From Candidatus Regiella endosymbiont of Tuberolachnus salignus (lineage in GTDB: Bacteria; Pseudomonadota; Gammaproteobacteria; Enterobacterales; Enterobacteriaceae), in the NCBI RefSeq assembly GCF_964020115.1, contig NZ_OZ026542.1, positions 310,001 to 374,000 of the forward strand: 64,000 bases of DNA. The letters run 5' to 3'. The notes under the pieces were generated by a model that ran no database searches, was not told the DNA's origin, and saw nothing but the letters and a program-made list of their open reading frames with translations. The position numbers and the translations under genes were made by a program. Below, one piece after another: positions 46,936 through 57,212 of the stretch. Within the stretch, counting starts at the first letter, position 1, and each line of letters opens with the position of its first letter.

Positions 46936-47212
46936 GAACCTCACACTGAGTATACGCGGGAATAACAAATCGTGAGAAGCGTGTCCTCCTGATAACGACA
47001 AATTGGGTAAGGCTACATCTCTGAAAAAGTAAAGAGGAGCTAGCGCTAGTTGTAACCCATCCGCCGCCGAACTGGCGTCTGCGTTAGGGGTTGAGCGAGG
47101 GCTTTTTTATGGGCAATCAGTGTTAAATAATATTGGCAAGCAATTCTATTGTAACTATGATTAATAAACCGCTGGGGTATGGTCACATCAAGATGGATTG
47201 TGGGGGTATTAC
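46936..47212. other. Gap before the small exported protein
   Basis: No gene seen. A ribosome binding site GGGGG lies about 7 bases before the next start codon. Confidence 0.5.
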
Positions 47213-47464
47213 ATGAACAAAATAAAGACTTATTTAAAGATATTGCCTATTCTACTATCGTCTATACCTGTCTTAGCTGCTCAAAAAGAAACGCCAGTTT
47301 GTAAAGCATGGCCGGGTAGACTTTTTCCCATCAAAGCTTGCACACCACAAAAGCTTACTGTACAGAAAGCTAAACCATCCAGACCAGAAAACAGTGTGCC
47401 CTACGAATCGATGCCAACTCCTCCTTTCCTTGCAGCTTCCATGCAATTAAAACGCGAAATGTAA
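47213..47464 (+). CDS. Small exported protein, unknown function
   Basis: From the ATG at 47213 the 83-residue product starts with a signal peptide (NKIKTYLKILPILLSSIPVL, cleavage after LAA) and continues with a short mature part of about 58 residues containing two cysteines (VCKAWPGRLFPIKAC), which could form one disulfide. GTGGGGGTATTAC precedes ATG. The next gene converges on it from the other strand. No family recognised. Confidence 0.55.
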   Translation: MNKIKTYLKILPILLSSIPVLAAQKETPVCKAWPGRLFPIKACTPQKLTVQKAKPSRPENSVPYESMPTPPFLAASMQLKREM

Positions 47465-47619
47465 GCTTCTTTGCATACTAAGGTCTTATTGCCAGTGAAT
47501 CCCATAACCAGAAAGGTGAAGTCATTTAGACCCTGCCTATCCACCGGTAACGGATAACCCGCATTTTTTGAGTTTGGCTACATGCGTGGAATTAACCTGC
47601 ATCAGCTCATAATCCACAC

Positions 47620-50600
47620 TCAACGAGAAGGTGGCTTTCTTACGTTGAGCCATCGATAGATATTCCCAGAAGATCCAAACCATGAAAATGTATGAGACAT
47701 ATTATATTCTTTTTCACCAAATTGTAGCATCGTTTGTAACGTGAAACTTCCTTTATGATCATCCCAACATTCTTCTTTTATAGCGTACCGGGCTGATTTA
47801 CCTTTATAACCTACTACACCACTAGAAGTGAGCCAATCACGATCATTATAATTAACTTCTCTGCTGTCTTCAGTAGGATCGACGATTTTGTGAGAAATGA
47901 ACAATTTCGTTATGAGTTTTTTATTATCTGGTATATTCAATTCGGTTTTAGGCCATACTATGAAATGATGCATTCTACCTGCCAACGACATCTGACACGC
48001 ATTATCTAACTCTCCTTTTGAAGTTATTATAGCACTTGCAGTCGCAGTCGTTTTTATTGAACCGATATCATTTATATCAGGTGCTTTTACAGAAACAAAT
48101 TTCGATTTATTTGCTGTGATCAAGTTACCATATTGGCCTTTGGCTATCACTTTAAGGTAAAGCTGTCTTCCCCAAAAATAATATTGCGGACTAAAATGAA
48201 TCTCATGGATTCCTGATGATTTAGGTACCTCTTTTTCCCCTAAAGATTGTCCGCCATCATCGAATAAATAAACAGTAACACTTCCTGCCTGATTAAATTC
48301 GTTAGAGGTATCTATACGCAAGGGTAAGATGATGTCGTCATCAGCGTATACAGGTATCCAGTCACCATTATTGCTATAATTACCGTGACTGCTATATCTT
48401 ATTTCCTCGAGTTCAAAAATAGGTTGACTGTAAATAAGCACATCATAGTGTCCTGAGCTGGCACTATAAAAATCATTCTCAGCAACATTAAGTGTCAGAC
48501 GTGCGCGACCCTTACCTACTTTACCCTGAACACTCCCCGAGCTGGACAGGTTAACCACGTTGGAATCACTGGATCCCCAGTGAACATCAGCATCTGACGG
48601 CACCTTATTTTTGGTTTTTTGTAGCGTGAAAGTTTCTTCGTCGGTTGTTTTCACTTCGGTCACATCAAAGCTGATATTTACCGTGCCTTTGTTAAGTAGA
48701 TAAAGTACATCAGCAGAGGCAGCTTTAAACTGGTCTGTTTCCCGCGTACTGACGCTCACCGTACTTCTTCCCGGTTTGATTGCGTTGAGAGTACCACTGC
48801 CGTTTACGGTCACGATCCCGGTATTTTGACTGGTATAAACAGGAGTAAGGCTGCTTCCCACATCCGCATTACCGAAAGTCGCTGCAATGCTGTAGGACTT
48901 ACCGTCTGCCCACGTAGCTGTAATCGGGTTACCATCACCAGCCTGCAGTTTCGGATCGGCTTTATCAATGGTCAGCACATAACTGGCCTTTGCCGGATTG
49001 TATTGTGCATTACCTGATGTATAAACCGTGATCTTGACTTCACCGGATTTTATTAAGGTGACCTTACCGTTATTGTCAACCGTCGCCACGCTATTGTCTG
49101 AACTTGACCATATCTGCTCCACATTATCAGGCATACCGCTTACCTCCTGTGAACGAGTAAAGTTTTTGGTATAGATGATACTCTGCTTCGCATTTGCAAA
49201 GTGAAGAGCAGGTGTGATGGCTCCCGTGGTAATAGTGATCGTCACGGCCTTCTCCATGTTGTTCCCCACAACGGCCTGACCTTCGACGTGCGGGGTGATC
49301 GTCACCGCTTTGGCAAGGATGCCTTTCACTGCTTTCAACTTGGCGCTGTAGACGCCCTTTTCTTCCGTGATGTCACTTAGCCTGGTACCCGTTTCATCGT
49401 CACGGTTAAAGCTGACCTTTAAATTGCACAGAGGCTGATTGCTGGCATCCCTGGCGGTAAAAGTTAAAACGGCTTCATCTTCACCGTCAGCAATAATGCT
49501 CTCTTTTGAAACAGTAAAGTCATAGTGACGAGGAGCAACCGGTGCAGGGGGTGCCATCAACGTCACGGTTTGCGCCCTGACCTGGTCAGTGGCTTTACCG
49601 TCGATATACGGGGTGATCGTCACCGCTTTGGCAAGGGTGCCTTTCACTGCTTTCAGCTTGGCGCTGTAGACGCCCTTTTCTTCCGTAACTGCAGTCAGCG
49701 TGGTGTCCGCCTCATGGTCACGGTTAAAGCTGACGTTTAAATTGTGCAGAGGCTGGTTGCTGGCATCCTTGGCAGTAAAAGTTAAAACAGATTCATCTTC
49801 ACCGTCGGCAGTAATGCGCTCTTTTGAAACAGTAAAGTCATAGTGACGAGGAGCAACCAATGCAGCAGGGGGTGCCATCAAGATCACGCTTTGCGCTCTA
49901 ACCTGGTCAATGGCCTTACCATCGATATACGGGGTGATCGTCACCGCTTTGGCAAGGGTGCCTTTCACTGCTTTCAGCTTGGCGCTGTAGACGCCCTTTT
50001 CTTCCGTAACTGCAGTCAGCGTAGCGTCCGCCTCATGGTCACAGTTAAAGCTGACGTTTAAATTGTGCAGAGGCTGGTTGCTGGCATCCTTGGCAGTAAA
50101 AGTTAAAACAGATTCATCTTCACCGTCGGCAGTAATGCGCTCTTTTGAAACAGTAAAGTCATAGTGACGAGGAGCAACCGGTGCAGGGGGTGCCATCAAC
50201 GTCACGGTTTGCGCCCTGACCTGGTCAGTGGCCTTACCATCGATATACGGGGTGATCGTCACCGCTTTGGCAAGGGTACCTTTCACCGCTTTCAACTTGG
50301 CGCGGTAGACGCCCTTTTCTTCCGTGATGTCACTCAACGTGATGCCGGCTTCATCGTCACGGTTAAAGCTGACCTTTAAATTGCGCAGAGGCTGATTGCT
50401 GGCATCCCTGGCGGTAAAGGTTAAGGCCGCCTCATCCTGACCGTCGGCAATAATTTCATTTGTTGAAACAGTAAAGTCATAGTGGTTGGGAACAACCGGC
50501 GCAAAGCGTTTCGCTTTCAACAATGTTACGACTTTCTTCATATTCTTCCCCATAACGGCCTGACCTCCGACGTGCGGGGTAATCGTCACCGCTTTGGTAT

Positions 50601-52227
50601 CGTTACCTGTTAGGGTGGCGCTGTAAACCCCCTTATTCTCCGTGACGGCACTTAGCCTGGTGCCCGCTTCATCGTCACGTTTAAAACTGACGTTTAAATT
50701 GCGAATAGGCTGGTTGCTGGCATCCTTAGCGGTAAAAGTCAGGCTGGAGGTGATCTTACCATTCGCGATGATGCTATCGGGTGAAACCGTAAAGGTGGAG
50801 TTCTGCGCATCAACAATTATGGGAGGTGAGTGGGTCACACTAACATGCGGAGCCGTCACTGTCAGTTGTGTCACCGCGCGGTTAGAGGCATTACCTTTGC
50901 TGTCATAAGCCACAGCGCTTAGTGTATAAACATTATTGCTGTCAGCATGGTAAGAGGGCAGTTTGATCTTTAGTGTGTCTTGAGATATCTGTGTGACCGT
51001 TCCTCCCGCAGCAAGTAGACTGGTTCTATCCCAGTCAATGCGTCCAAGGCCATGTTTCGCCGTGACCAATGCAGTTAACCGAAAGGTATTTCCTGCTACA
51101 TTGCTCAATTTCTGAGGTAAGGTTAAACGAATAACTTGCTGTTTTTGATGCTCCAGCACGATATGGTTATTACGTTCCACTAAATCATAACGGTTGCCGA
51201 CCCGTGTTCGCATTGTGGTGACTGCTGAGGGATTTATCTGTGCTTGCCAAGATTCACCCAGGCGATAATTCATCTGAAAATTAAAAAAGGTGTCGTTTTT
51301 TCGGCGTTCTACACCCAAGGTCAATAAGGGAATAGGGGTATAATTGAGCCCCACAGTGATAGCGTTGGGATTTTTTTGTCGATGGTTTGTAGCGAATAAA
51401 GCCACTTCATCACCATAGTATTGTTCAAACATTAACTTACCGCCTAATTGCGGATAAGACGGCAAATAGGCCTCGACACGCAGATCGTAGCCGTTAGCCG
51501 GACGCGCGTTGTAATCAATAAAGTCTTGTGATTGATGCCAGTTATTTAAGGAAAAATAACTATTAGCCGATAATTTCAGGTAATCAGCCCACACTTCAGC
51601 ACCTAGCCCAATCCTCCGATTTTTAGCTGTTAAATCATGATCAAAAAACGTATTAACATCAAACATCCAATTATTTTGGAAAATACGCGCCCCCGCACCG
51701 ATATTAAAGGTATTGCGGCCATTTTTATTACGGGCACCGAGCTGGGTAAATAATAACGACTTTGAGTTATCGTACAAGGGGAGCATGAAATCTAGGGCGC
51801 TACCGTCCAGATGAAAATCGTTATCGATATTAAGTTGTACCCGAGCAGTACCAAACTGATTTAGCCACTGCCCAATGCTAGCATTGGCTTCAGATACCAC
51901 TGCTGAGCGAGCCATATTGATTGCCGCATGAGTAGGATTATCAGTATTGGACAACAATGATCCGGTGGTCATTATTCCTTGTATTATCTTATCTTCCGCC
52001 GTCACGGTTTTTTCAGTGTTATTAGAGTTTTTACTAAAAAATGATGATTGACGAGAAGGAGCACCTATTTTATCGCTCACTGGCTGTGAATTAGCTACGA
52101 TCATGACAGGGGTAAAAAGAAGTATACTTAGGAGCCGGTACAAAAGTATTTTTAGTTTTTTATATCGATAGTTAGACAACCGAAACTTAGGCAAACTAGA
52201 TATTAAAAAATCTATAAAAAATAGCAT
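47620..52227 (-). CDS. Inverse autotransporter of the intimin/invasin family with Ig-like repeats
   Basis: The 1535-residue protein is an outer-membrane adhesin that exports its own C-terminal part. GAGGAA lies 5 bases before ATG at 52227. A long signal peptide (about 1-47) is followed by the inverse autotransporter beta-barrel (about 75-360; LNQFGTARVQLNIDNDFHLD, FFDHDLTAKNRRIGLGAEVW, YFSLNNWHQSQDFIDY, RPANGYDLRVEAYLP, GVERRKNDTFFNFQMNYRLG). After a linker domain come five bacterial Ig-like group 1 repeats from about 480 to 1005, each of about 107 residues; three central units are nearly identical. Group 2-like Ig domains (VSTRETDQFKAASADV) lie at about 1005-1265, and a unique 270-residue C-terminal domain with two Cys pairs candidates ends the protein. 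It probably mediates attachment to host cells. No stop codon or frameshift is seen. Confidence 0.93.
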   Translation of the reverse strand: MLFFIDFLISSLPKFRLSNYRYKKLKILLYRLLSILLFTPVMIVANSQPVSDKIGAPSRQSSFFSKNSNNTEKTVTAEDKIIQGIMTTGSLLSNTDNPTHAAINMARSAVVSEANASIGQWLNQFGTARVQLNIDNDFHLDGSALDFMLPLYDNSKSLLFTQLGARNKNGRNTFNIGAGARIFQNNWMFDVNTFFDHDLTAKNRRIGLGAEVWADYLKLSANSYFSLNNWHQSQDFIDYNARPANGYDLRVEAYLPSYPQLGGKLMFEQYYGDEVALFATNHRQKNPNAITVGLNYTPIPLLTLGVERRKNDTFFNFQMNYRLGESWQAQINPSAVTTMRTRVGNRYDLVERNNHIVLEHQKQQVIRLTLPQKLSNVAGNTFRLTALVTAKHGLGRIDWDRTSLLAAGGTVTQISQDTLKIKLPSYHADSNNVYTLSAVAYDSKGNASNRAVTQLTVTAPHVSVTHSPPIIVDAQNSTFTVSPDSIIANGKITSSLTFTAKDASNQPIRNLNVSFKRDDEAGTRLSAVTENKGVYSATLTGNDTKAVTITPHVGGQAVMGKNMKKVVTLLKAKRFAPVVPNHYDFTVSTNEIIADGQDEAALTFTARDASNQPLRNLKVSFNRDDEAGITLSDITEEKGVYRAKLKAVKGTLAKAVTITPYIDGKATDQVRAQTVTLMAPPAPVAPRHYDFTVSKERITADGEDESVLTFTAKDASNQPLHNLNVSFNCDHEADATLTAVTEEKGVYSAKLKAVKGTLAKAVTITPYIDGKAIDQVRAQSVILMAPPAALVAPRHYDFTVSKERITADGEDESVLTFTAKDASNQPLHNLNVSFNRDHEADTTLTAVTEEKGVYSAKLKAVKGTLAKAVTITPYIDGKATDQVRAQTVTLMAPPAPVAPRHYDFTVSKESIIADGEDEAVLTFTARDASNQPLCNLKVSFNRDDETGTRLSDITEEKGVYSAKLKAVKGILAKAVTITPHVEGQAVVGNNMEKAVTITITTGAITPALHFANAKQSIIYTKNFTRSQEVSGMPDNVEQIWSSSDNSVATVDNNGKVTLIKSGEVKITVYTSGNAQYNPAKASYVLTIDKADPKLQAGDGNPITATWADGKSYSIAATFGNADVGSSLTPVYTSQNTGIVTVNGSGTLNAIKPGRSTVSVSTRETDQFKAASADVLYLLNKGTVNISFDVTEVKTTDEETFTLQKTKNKVPSDADVHWGSSDSNVVNLSSSGSVQGKVGKGRARLTLNVAENDFYSASSGHYDVLIYSQPIFELEEIRYSSHGNYSNNGDWIPVYADDDIILPLRIDTSNEFNQAGSVTVYLFDDGGQSLGEKEVPKSSGIHEIHFSPQYYFWGRQLYLKVIAKGQYGNLITANKSKFVSVKAPDINDIGSIKTTATASAIITSKGELDNACQMSLAGRMHHFIVWPKTELNIPDNKKLITKLFISHKIVDPTEDSREVNYNDRDWLTSSGVVGYKGKSARYAIKEECWDDHKGSFTLQTMLQFGEKEYNMSHTFSWFGSSGNIYRWLNVRKPPSR
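49525..50480. repeat. Tandem 321-bp repeats inside the adhesin gene
   Basis: Three units beginning at HYDFTVS codons (near 49525, 49846 and 50164 on the forward axis) are nearly identical in DNA over about 320 bases, with a more diverged unit on each side. The units differ by few bases, such as CAT/CGT and GAT changes, which suggests recent duplication or gene conversion. Confidence 0.85.
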
Positions 52228-53386
52228 AGATATTCCTCATAGAATTCGATAAAACACATCGCTATTCTTGATATGTCATTTGAAGCATAAAATCTCTGGA
52301 AAAAATGGAGGGGATTTAACCTTTACAGGCAAGTTGCGCCTAATGTTCAGAAAATGCGTGTTTTTAAACGAAAATGACTCAGCAATAAAGAAATTATCTC
52401 TTTGTTGAACAGAGATAGACGTAAAGTTTTAGATGAATACTGCCTGCTTTTTAAGCAATTTATGATTTTTCTCATAAGGCTAATTATTCAATAATCCTAA
52501 TCTAGGAAAGGCGTTTTATTTTATACTGAGCAAATAGCGGTTTTCTGGCAAACATAATAGAGCGGAAACTTTTCATACAAGTTAAGGTTGAATTTTTGCT
52601 CTCGACCAAAAAAATGGGAATGAGCGTCACTCTTTGCCCGTTGCTGATGGTATCCAGCAGTGTATTAGTAATTATTTTATTGATAATTTATGTCACAAAA
52701 TAAAAATTAACTCTCTCAATAAAAAAGAATGGTTTTCCCTGATAAAAACATTACCGTTTCATGAGATTTAGAATAAAAATAATAACTATTTCATCACTCT
52801 CTCTTTTCTGTGACACCAATTGAAGATATAGATGAAAATTTTCGTAAGTGATCTTCTAGCCTCAATTCAGATTCACATTTTTTGCTTCTTTTAGATTTCA
52901 GTGCACTGATAGTTAATAAACTATTCGCGGTTGCTGATATTTTAACAGTGACCATTGTTTCTGTCTCGGTTGACTCAATATTTACTTTCACTCTCCCATT
53001 CCTTAAAGCTCAACCGTGTATTTTTAGTTTATATTTACAAATACATGCCGCTTCCATTATTGATAGATATAAAATTGCATAAAAATTATTGATTAGTATT
53101 GCCTCCTGGTCTTCATTATTTACACACAATTAATAGTGCTTAATTAAGTAAGCCATAGTTATGATTTACTCATGACTTGTTGTGATACACAGTACTATCT
53201 ACATTAATTATTGTTAGAGTGAATTTTACTCTTGCTCAAAGATAAAATAAATAATGTTCCTACTCTCAATATTTCATCTTCACAATGAAAAACATTTAAA
53301 TATCCGTGTATTAACAAGCTTCAAATTTTTGCAAAAAATACTATTACCGTATAGTGTAAAAATTTTATACTTGTATTAATAATTTT
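52228..53386. other. 1.16-kb AT-rich gap
   Basis: Apart from a doubtful 65-codon frame at 52794-52991 I see no gene. The region separates the adhesin from the effector-like cluster and probably holds the promoters of the adhesin gene (minus strand). Confidence 0.5.
52794..52991 (-). CDS. Possible small protein, unknown
   Basis: A GTG start at 52991 lies 8 bases after AAGGA. The 65-residue product (VNIESTETETMVTVKISATA, LTISALKSKRSKKC) is hydrophilic and Ser/Thr/Lys-rich with no membrane segment. A frame of similar length exists on the opposite strand. Support is limited to the start signal and composition. Confidence 0.3.
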   Translation of the reverse strand: MKVNIESTETETMVTVKISATANSLLTISALKSKRSKKCESELRLEDHLRKFSSISSIGVTEKRE

Positions 53387-53830
53387 TTATATGATCGAGC
53401 AAAAAGACCTGTTTTGGCTTGATATGAAAACAATCCTATCACTATATCTATTAAAGTAATCCTCTATACGTGTCACATAAAAATAAAATCTATTCATAGT
53501 CTCATGAATGATAAGTTCATCTTTAGTACGTAACAGATTGCAAAAATACTTTCTCACGTCGCTATGCTGAAGTGTCCCAACATTAAGCATTTTTGGTACT
53601 AATATAACTCTAGATTGATCATCATAAATTTCTCTATACTCACTTAATATTTTATTTTTTACGATTGTGATATATTGTTTTGCATCTTCTACTTCACTAT
53701 AAAGCTCATTAAAGTGAGTATACATATTTGTAAACTTATCAGTAACTTTCTTTTGACTACCATAATGGTGGAAATGAGTGTCATTAACTAAATTAACGTT
53801 TATATTATAACATTGAGCAACTTGATTCAT
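53387..53830 (-). CDS. Unknown protein downstream of the LRR gene
   Basis: The 147-residue product is rich in Tyr, Asn and charged residues and probably helical. It starts 54 bases after the LRR gene on the same strand and has low GC like its neighbours. GAAG lies about 8 bases before ATG (53830). It may be a third piece of the same toxin system, a chaperone or an unrelated gene; no family is recognised. Confidence 0.5.
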   Translation of the reverse strand: MNQVAQCYNINVNLVNDTHFHHYGSQKKVTDKFTNMYTHFNELYSEVEDAKQYITIVKNKILSEYREIYDDQSRVILVPKMLNVGTLQHSDVRKYFCNLLRTKDELIIHETMNRFYFYVTRIEDYFNRYSDRIVFISSQNRSFCSII

Positions 53831-53884
53831 GATTACTTCGCTTCTGGTTACATGAGAACTTATAATATCCTCTTTTGGTAAAAA

Positions 53885-55372
53885 TTAGGTTATTTTAAAT
53901 TCAATTCCTTCTTTTTCTATCCACTGCTTTATTGTTCGCTCCGTGATTTGCTGGCGTGATAGATGTTCGTGGCGAGCTTGTACCTGTCTTATTACCTCTG
54001 ACCCGAGCTCGTTGATTACTCTACAATTAGAATGCAAGTATGAGTCAGGTAGCTTATTGGCCATTGATACGGGGGTATCAAAAATATTAAATATTTTTAA
54101 TTGTTTAGGGCATACAGCTACCAACATATCTATCCGGGTTTTAGAAATATTCAATTCTTGTAGATCGCTAGGAAGATCTTCAGGTAAAACCCTCATTAAT
54201 GTATGCGAAATATTTAAATAAGTTAATGTATCAGGTAGTTTTGGTAATGACAAGATTCGCGTGTTAGAAAGATTTAAATAAGTTAATGTATTAGGTAGTG
54301 TTGGAGGTAATGAATTAATAGGGTTAGAAGATATATTTAAATGAGATACACCATCGATCATCTCACTTGTTACCGTCCTTATGTTTTCAAAAGAAAGATT
54401 CACTTCTCTTAATGATGCAGTACATACTGATGCAATACATGTAGTAGTGAGTGGGTAGGTTTGCACTTCAGGAACTTTTGGCATTATGTTTTTCAATGAA
54501 GTTAACTCTTCAATAATTCTTTCGTATCTATTCTGCTGTGCTAGTTGGATAGCTGTAGAAAGCATTTCATTAGTAATATATTTTTTCTGCAACGGGATTT
54601 CAACTCTAGGTTTCGACAGCATGTTAATCAGCATATCCTTATAAGCAAGAGAATAATCATTATAGGTATTTAGTTCTTTAAGTATTTTATTCGTGAGCTG
54701 ATTAGACTGTTTATAGATATATTTTCCTCCCATATAAACTAACTCAAAACCAGGATCGACAGAACGCACTGTCGCTTTCAGGACATAAATTAATGTTTGC
54801 TTTGTCAGTAAATTAGATGTGCCAAAGATACCTTCTTTAAAGAAGCACGGTGCAGTATTTTTTATAGCAAATTTCAACGATCCCGTCGCTAAATATCTTG
54901 TCATTCTGAGTCTAGAAATATTAGCGGCGGATATTAATACTTCACTCATGCCTACGCTAAGTTTGCCTACTTCACCAATTAAAGGCAAGAACATCAGAAG
55001 ATCTAGAACAAAATAACCAGCTGCCTCAAGTTTTTTGCCATCTTGTAGATTTTTTATTGCATCGTAAAAAGGAATTAGATGCTTCAAGAAATCAGCAATC
55101 TTTTCAATAATGGTTGCTTCATACCCTGATTGATGTAGATTGTCATAAAAAGAATCTTTTCGGATTCTAGTAAGTTCTTCTACTAGCTTGGTTACTGAGT
55201 CGTTTTCTTGTTTTAAAGTTTCGTATTTATCAAGCTCAACTATAAATGGTTTAGTTTCTATTTTCTCTATAATTTCATGTGGTATTGCGGTGTTTTTTTT
55301 TAAAAAAAGATAAATACGAGTATTTACTTCTAGGATCATCAATCTCGTGAAATCTATATCGCATGTCGTCAT
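53885..55372 (-). CDS. Effector-like protein with leucine-rich repeats
   Basis: The 495-residue protein has a helical N-terminal half with LKHLIPFYDAIKNLQDGKKL (about 96-115) and hydrophobic LDLLMFLPLIGEVGKL, a pattern I know from the middle region of large dermonecrotic-type toxins and LRR effectors. From about 325 to 440 it has leucine-rich repeats of the bacterial 20-residue type (TYLNLSNTRILSLPKLPDTL, TYLNISHTLMRVLPEDLPSD, LQELNISKTRIDML), as in YopM/IpaH proteins, followed by a capping region (NCRVINELGSEVIRQVQARH). No NEL ubiquitin-ligase domain follows. The upstream gene in the same direction may be the N-terminal part of the same ancestral toxin (see findings). Confidence 0.7.
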   Translation of the reverse strand: MTTCDIDFTRLMILEVNTRIYLFLKKNTAIPHEIIEKIETKPFIVELDKYETLKQENDSVTKLVEELTRIRKDSFYDNLHQSGYEATIIEKIADFLKHLIPFYDAIKNLQDGKKLEAAGYFVLDLLMFLPLIGEVGKLSVGMSEVLISAANISRLRMTRYLATGSLKFAIKNTAPCFFKEGIFGTSNLLTKQTLIYVLKATVRSVDPGFELVYMGGKYIYKQSNQLTNKILKELNTYNDYSLAYKDMLINMLSKPRVEIPLQKKYITNEMLSTAIQLAQQNRYERIIEELTSLKNIMPKVPEVQTYPLTTTCIASVCTASLREVNLSFENIRTVTSEMIDGVSHLNISSNPINSLPPTLPNTLTYLNLSNTRILSLPKLPDTLTYLNISHTLMRVLPEDLPSDLQELNISKTRIDMLVAVCPKQLKIFNIFDTPVSMANKLPDSYLHSNCRVINELGSEVIRQVQARHEHLSRQQITERTIKQWIEKEGIEFKIT

Positions 55373-55425
55373 CAGGAGAGAGAATAAACCATCGAGTCGT
55401 GTGAAAATATTCTATACAAATAACA

Positions 55426-56790
55426 CTATATATATTCAATGATTTTTAATACTGTAATATCTGAACAATGCGGATAAGGAAGAGATAACTCCATAACCTT
55501 AGGGGCATTATCTTCTATATACGTTTCCTTCATCCCGTAATAACATTCTTTTTCTGTGAAAACAAATTTAGCATAAGATACTTTCCCAAGATTAAAAAAA
55601 TCCTTGTCTTCTTGTAATGACAGTCTATCAATGGCATCTGTAAGGGCAATCTTCTGCCATATGCTAAATTTTTTAGCAATCTCTTCATTTTGCTTTGCAA
55701 AGATCTCAGTGAGGTTTGGTAGTCTAGCATCGATAGTCGAAGGAAAAGAATCAGGTGCAGCTTTGTAAGCTGCAATCGCGCCTTCATTATCAATAATACC
55801 TATACTAGCTAGTTTCTCTTTAGCTAATTCTGTACGAGTTTTATATCCATCCATTGCTTTTATAAATTTATTGATTGGAAGTATTGCTTTAATTTCTTCA
55901 TTTTCTTTATCTACCGAGTTAAAAAACTCCGTAACGACTTTTTCCCTTAGAACGGGCGAATTAAGAATTTCCTCTACTAATACATCAGTATTTTTTATCG
56001 CATAAGATAAGGCTACAGGAATTAAAAAGTATCTTACTTTCTCAGGGATACTGCCTTTTTTTATTACATGTTCTAAGAAGGCTCCTATTTGTAGGAGATA
56101 TTCTTCAATATACGGATTAAAATCGATGCTATTGTCATTTAAAAAATGTAGAGCAGCATGAATATATACCCAGGGGATAGAGCCAATGACTAAATATTCA
56201 AGTCTATTAAATATTCTAAACCTTCCCATGTTAGGAATATCTGCGTAATATTCGAATACTGGCATACAAGGAAAGATAATGTCTTTTTCTATTTTTTTTA
56301 TGGTTTCTGGCTTCAAGTGTGCTATTTTATCTAAAATATCCTGCCAAACATATTTTACTGTTTTCTTGTCATCGTCCTTGGATTTTACCAAATCAGCAAC
56401 AAACTCAAGGAAACTGTCTTTTTTAAAGATAGTTTGAATGAAAAAGTTTTGAATTTTTTTCGTTGATAAGTCTTTTAATATTGATTTTTTATCATTTTCT
56501 TGAGGGACTTCTGTAATATCAGTTAATTTTGATGCTAATCCTGTTAAATTTTTCTTATCTGCTGCAAGAGCACGATAAATATCATCCACCACTTGTTCAG
56601 GATAAACAAAACTTTCTTCTGATAAAAACCCGACCTCTTTAAGGTATTTTTTAGCCTTTTGGTATGTTATATCGTATTGTATTTTATTATCTTGATTTTC
56701 AGAAATCTCTTCTATGGAAGCCTCGATTGATTCTGTGTTTAATGTATTTTCCATATGATTTGAATTATCAATTTTGGTTGTTTCAGTCAT
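55426..56790 (-). CDS. Effector-like protein, probable N-terminal part of a split toxin
   Basis: The 454-residue protein is mostly helical, with a disordered, Thr/Asn/Glu-rich first 40 residues such as are common in secreted effectors. It has no signal peptide and no membrane segment except weak ones at about 205-225 (LEYLVIGSIPWVYIHAALHF) and 260-280. GAGGAACAAAA lies before ATG (56790). The stop at 55426 is 53 bases before the LRR gene. The C-terminal 90 residues are beta-rich (KVSYAKFVFTEKECYYGMKE), followed in the other gene by helical sequence, as in larger toxins. I do not recognise a catalytic motif. Confidence 0.6.
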   Translation of the reverse strand: MTETTKIDNSNHMENTLNTESIEASIEEISENQDNKIQYDITYQKAKKYLKEVGFLSEESFVYPEQVVDDIYRALAADKKNLTGLASKLTDITEVPQENDKKSILKDLSTKKIQNFFIQTIFKKDSFLEFVADLVKSKDDDKKTVKYVWQDILDKIAHLKPETIKKIEKDIIFPCMPVFEYYADIPNMGRFRIFNRLEYLVIGSIPWVYIHAALHFLNDNSIDFNPYIEEYLLQIGAFLEHVIKKGSIPEKVRYFLIPVALSYAIKNTDVLVEEILNSPVLREKVVTEFFNSVDKENEEIKAILPINKFIKAMDGYKTRTELAKEKLASIGIIDNEGAIAAYKAAPDSFPSTIDARLPNLTEIFAKQNEEIAKKFSIWQKIALTDAIDRLSLQEDKDFFNLGKVSYAKFVFTEKECYYGMKETYIEDNAPKVMELSLPYPHCSDITVLKIIEYI

Positions 56791-57212
56791 TTTTGTTCCT
56801 CGATTATTTTTCTCTGGATGTAGATTTGTATTTTTATGAAGCGTAAGCGTATGCTCCGTATGCTGGTGATGGTTATTTCATAACAGCTAGAGGCAGTTTT
56901 GTTCGGTTAAGGGAGAATAAGTGAAAATACTCATCAAAAGCGGGTTATTTTTAATAGCTAAAATATTTTTATTGATGATACTTTCTTATCAAAAAAATAT
57001 TTACATACATGCAAAAACGCAATTGCCCCGCACAATGGCGAGGCAATTCTTGAATGGAATATGTGTATATCTATAGGTTAAGTCTTATTAGCTGTCCTGG
57101 TGAGGAATGACAGCATATTTCTTCATACGTTAAGGGGTCATGCTGAGCGCTTTTCGTTCCAAATCTAGTCCGGTTACGTTAAAAATCGAATTATTGCCAT
57201 AATAACAGGCTT
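56791..57212. other. Gap with a phage-like read-on frame
   Basis: No complete gene. On the minus strand a short frame just beyond the tail-fibre fragment reads CYYGNNSIFNVTGLDLERKA and is in another phase; it may be a decayed continuation or the end of another gene. Confidence 0.4.

Noticed and set aside
49525..50480. Regular repeats that could suggest a CRISPR array
   Set aside because: The units are 321 bases, contiguous and coding (Ig-like domains); there are no short repeats with unique spacers.
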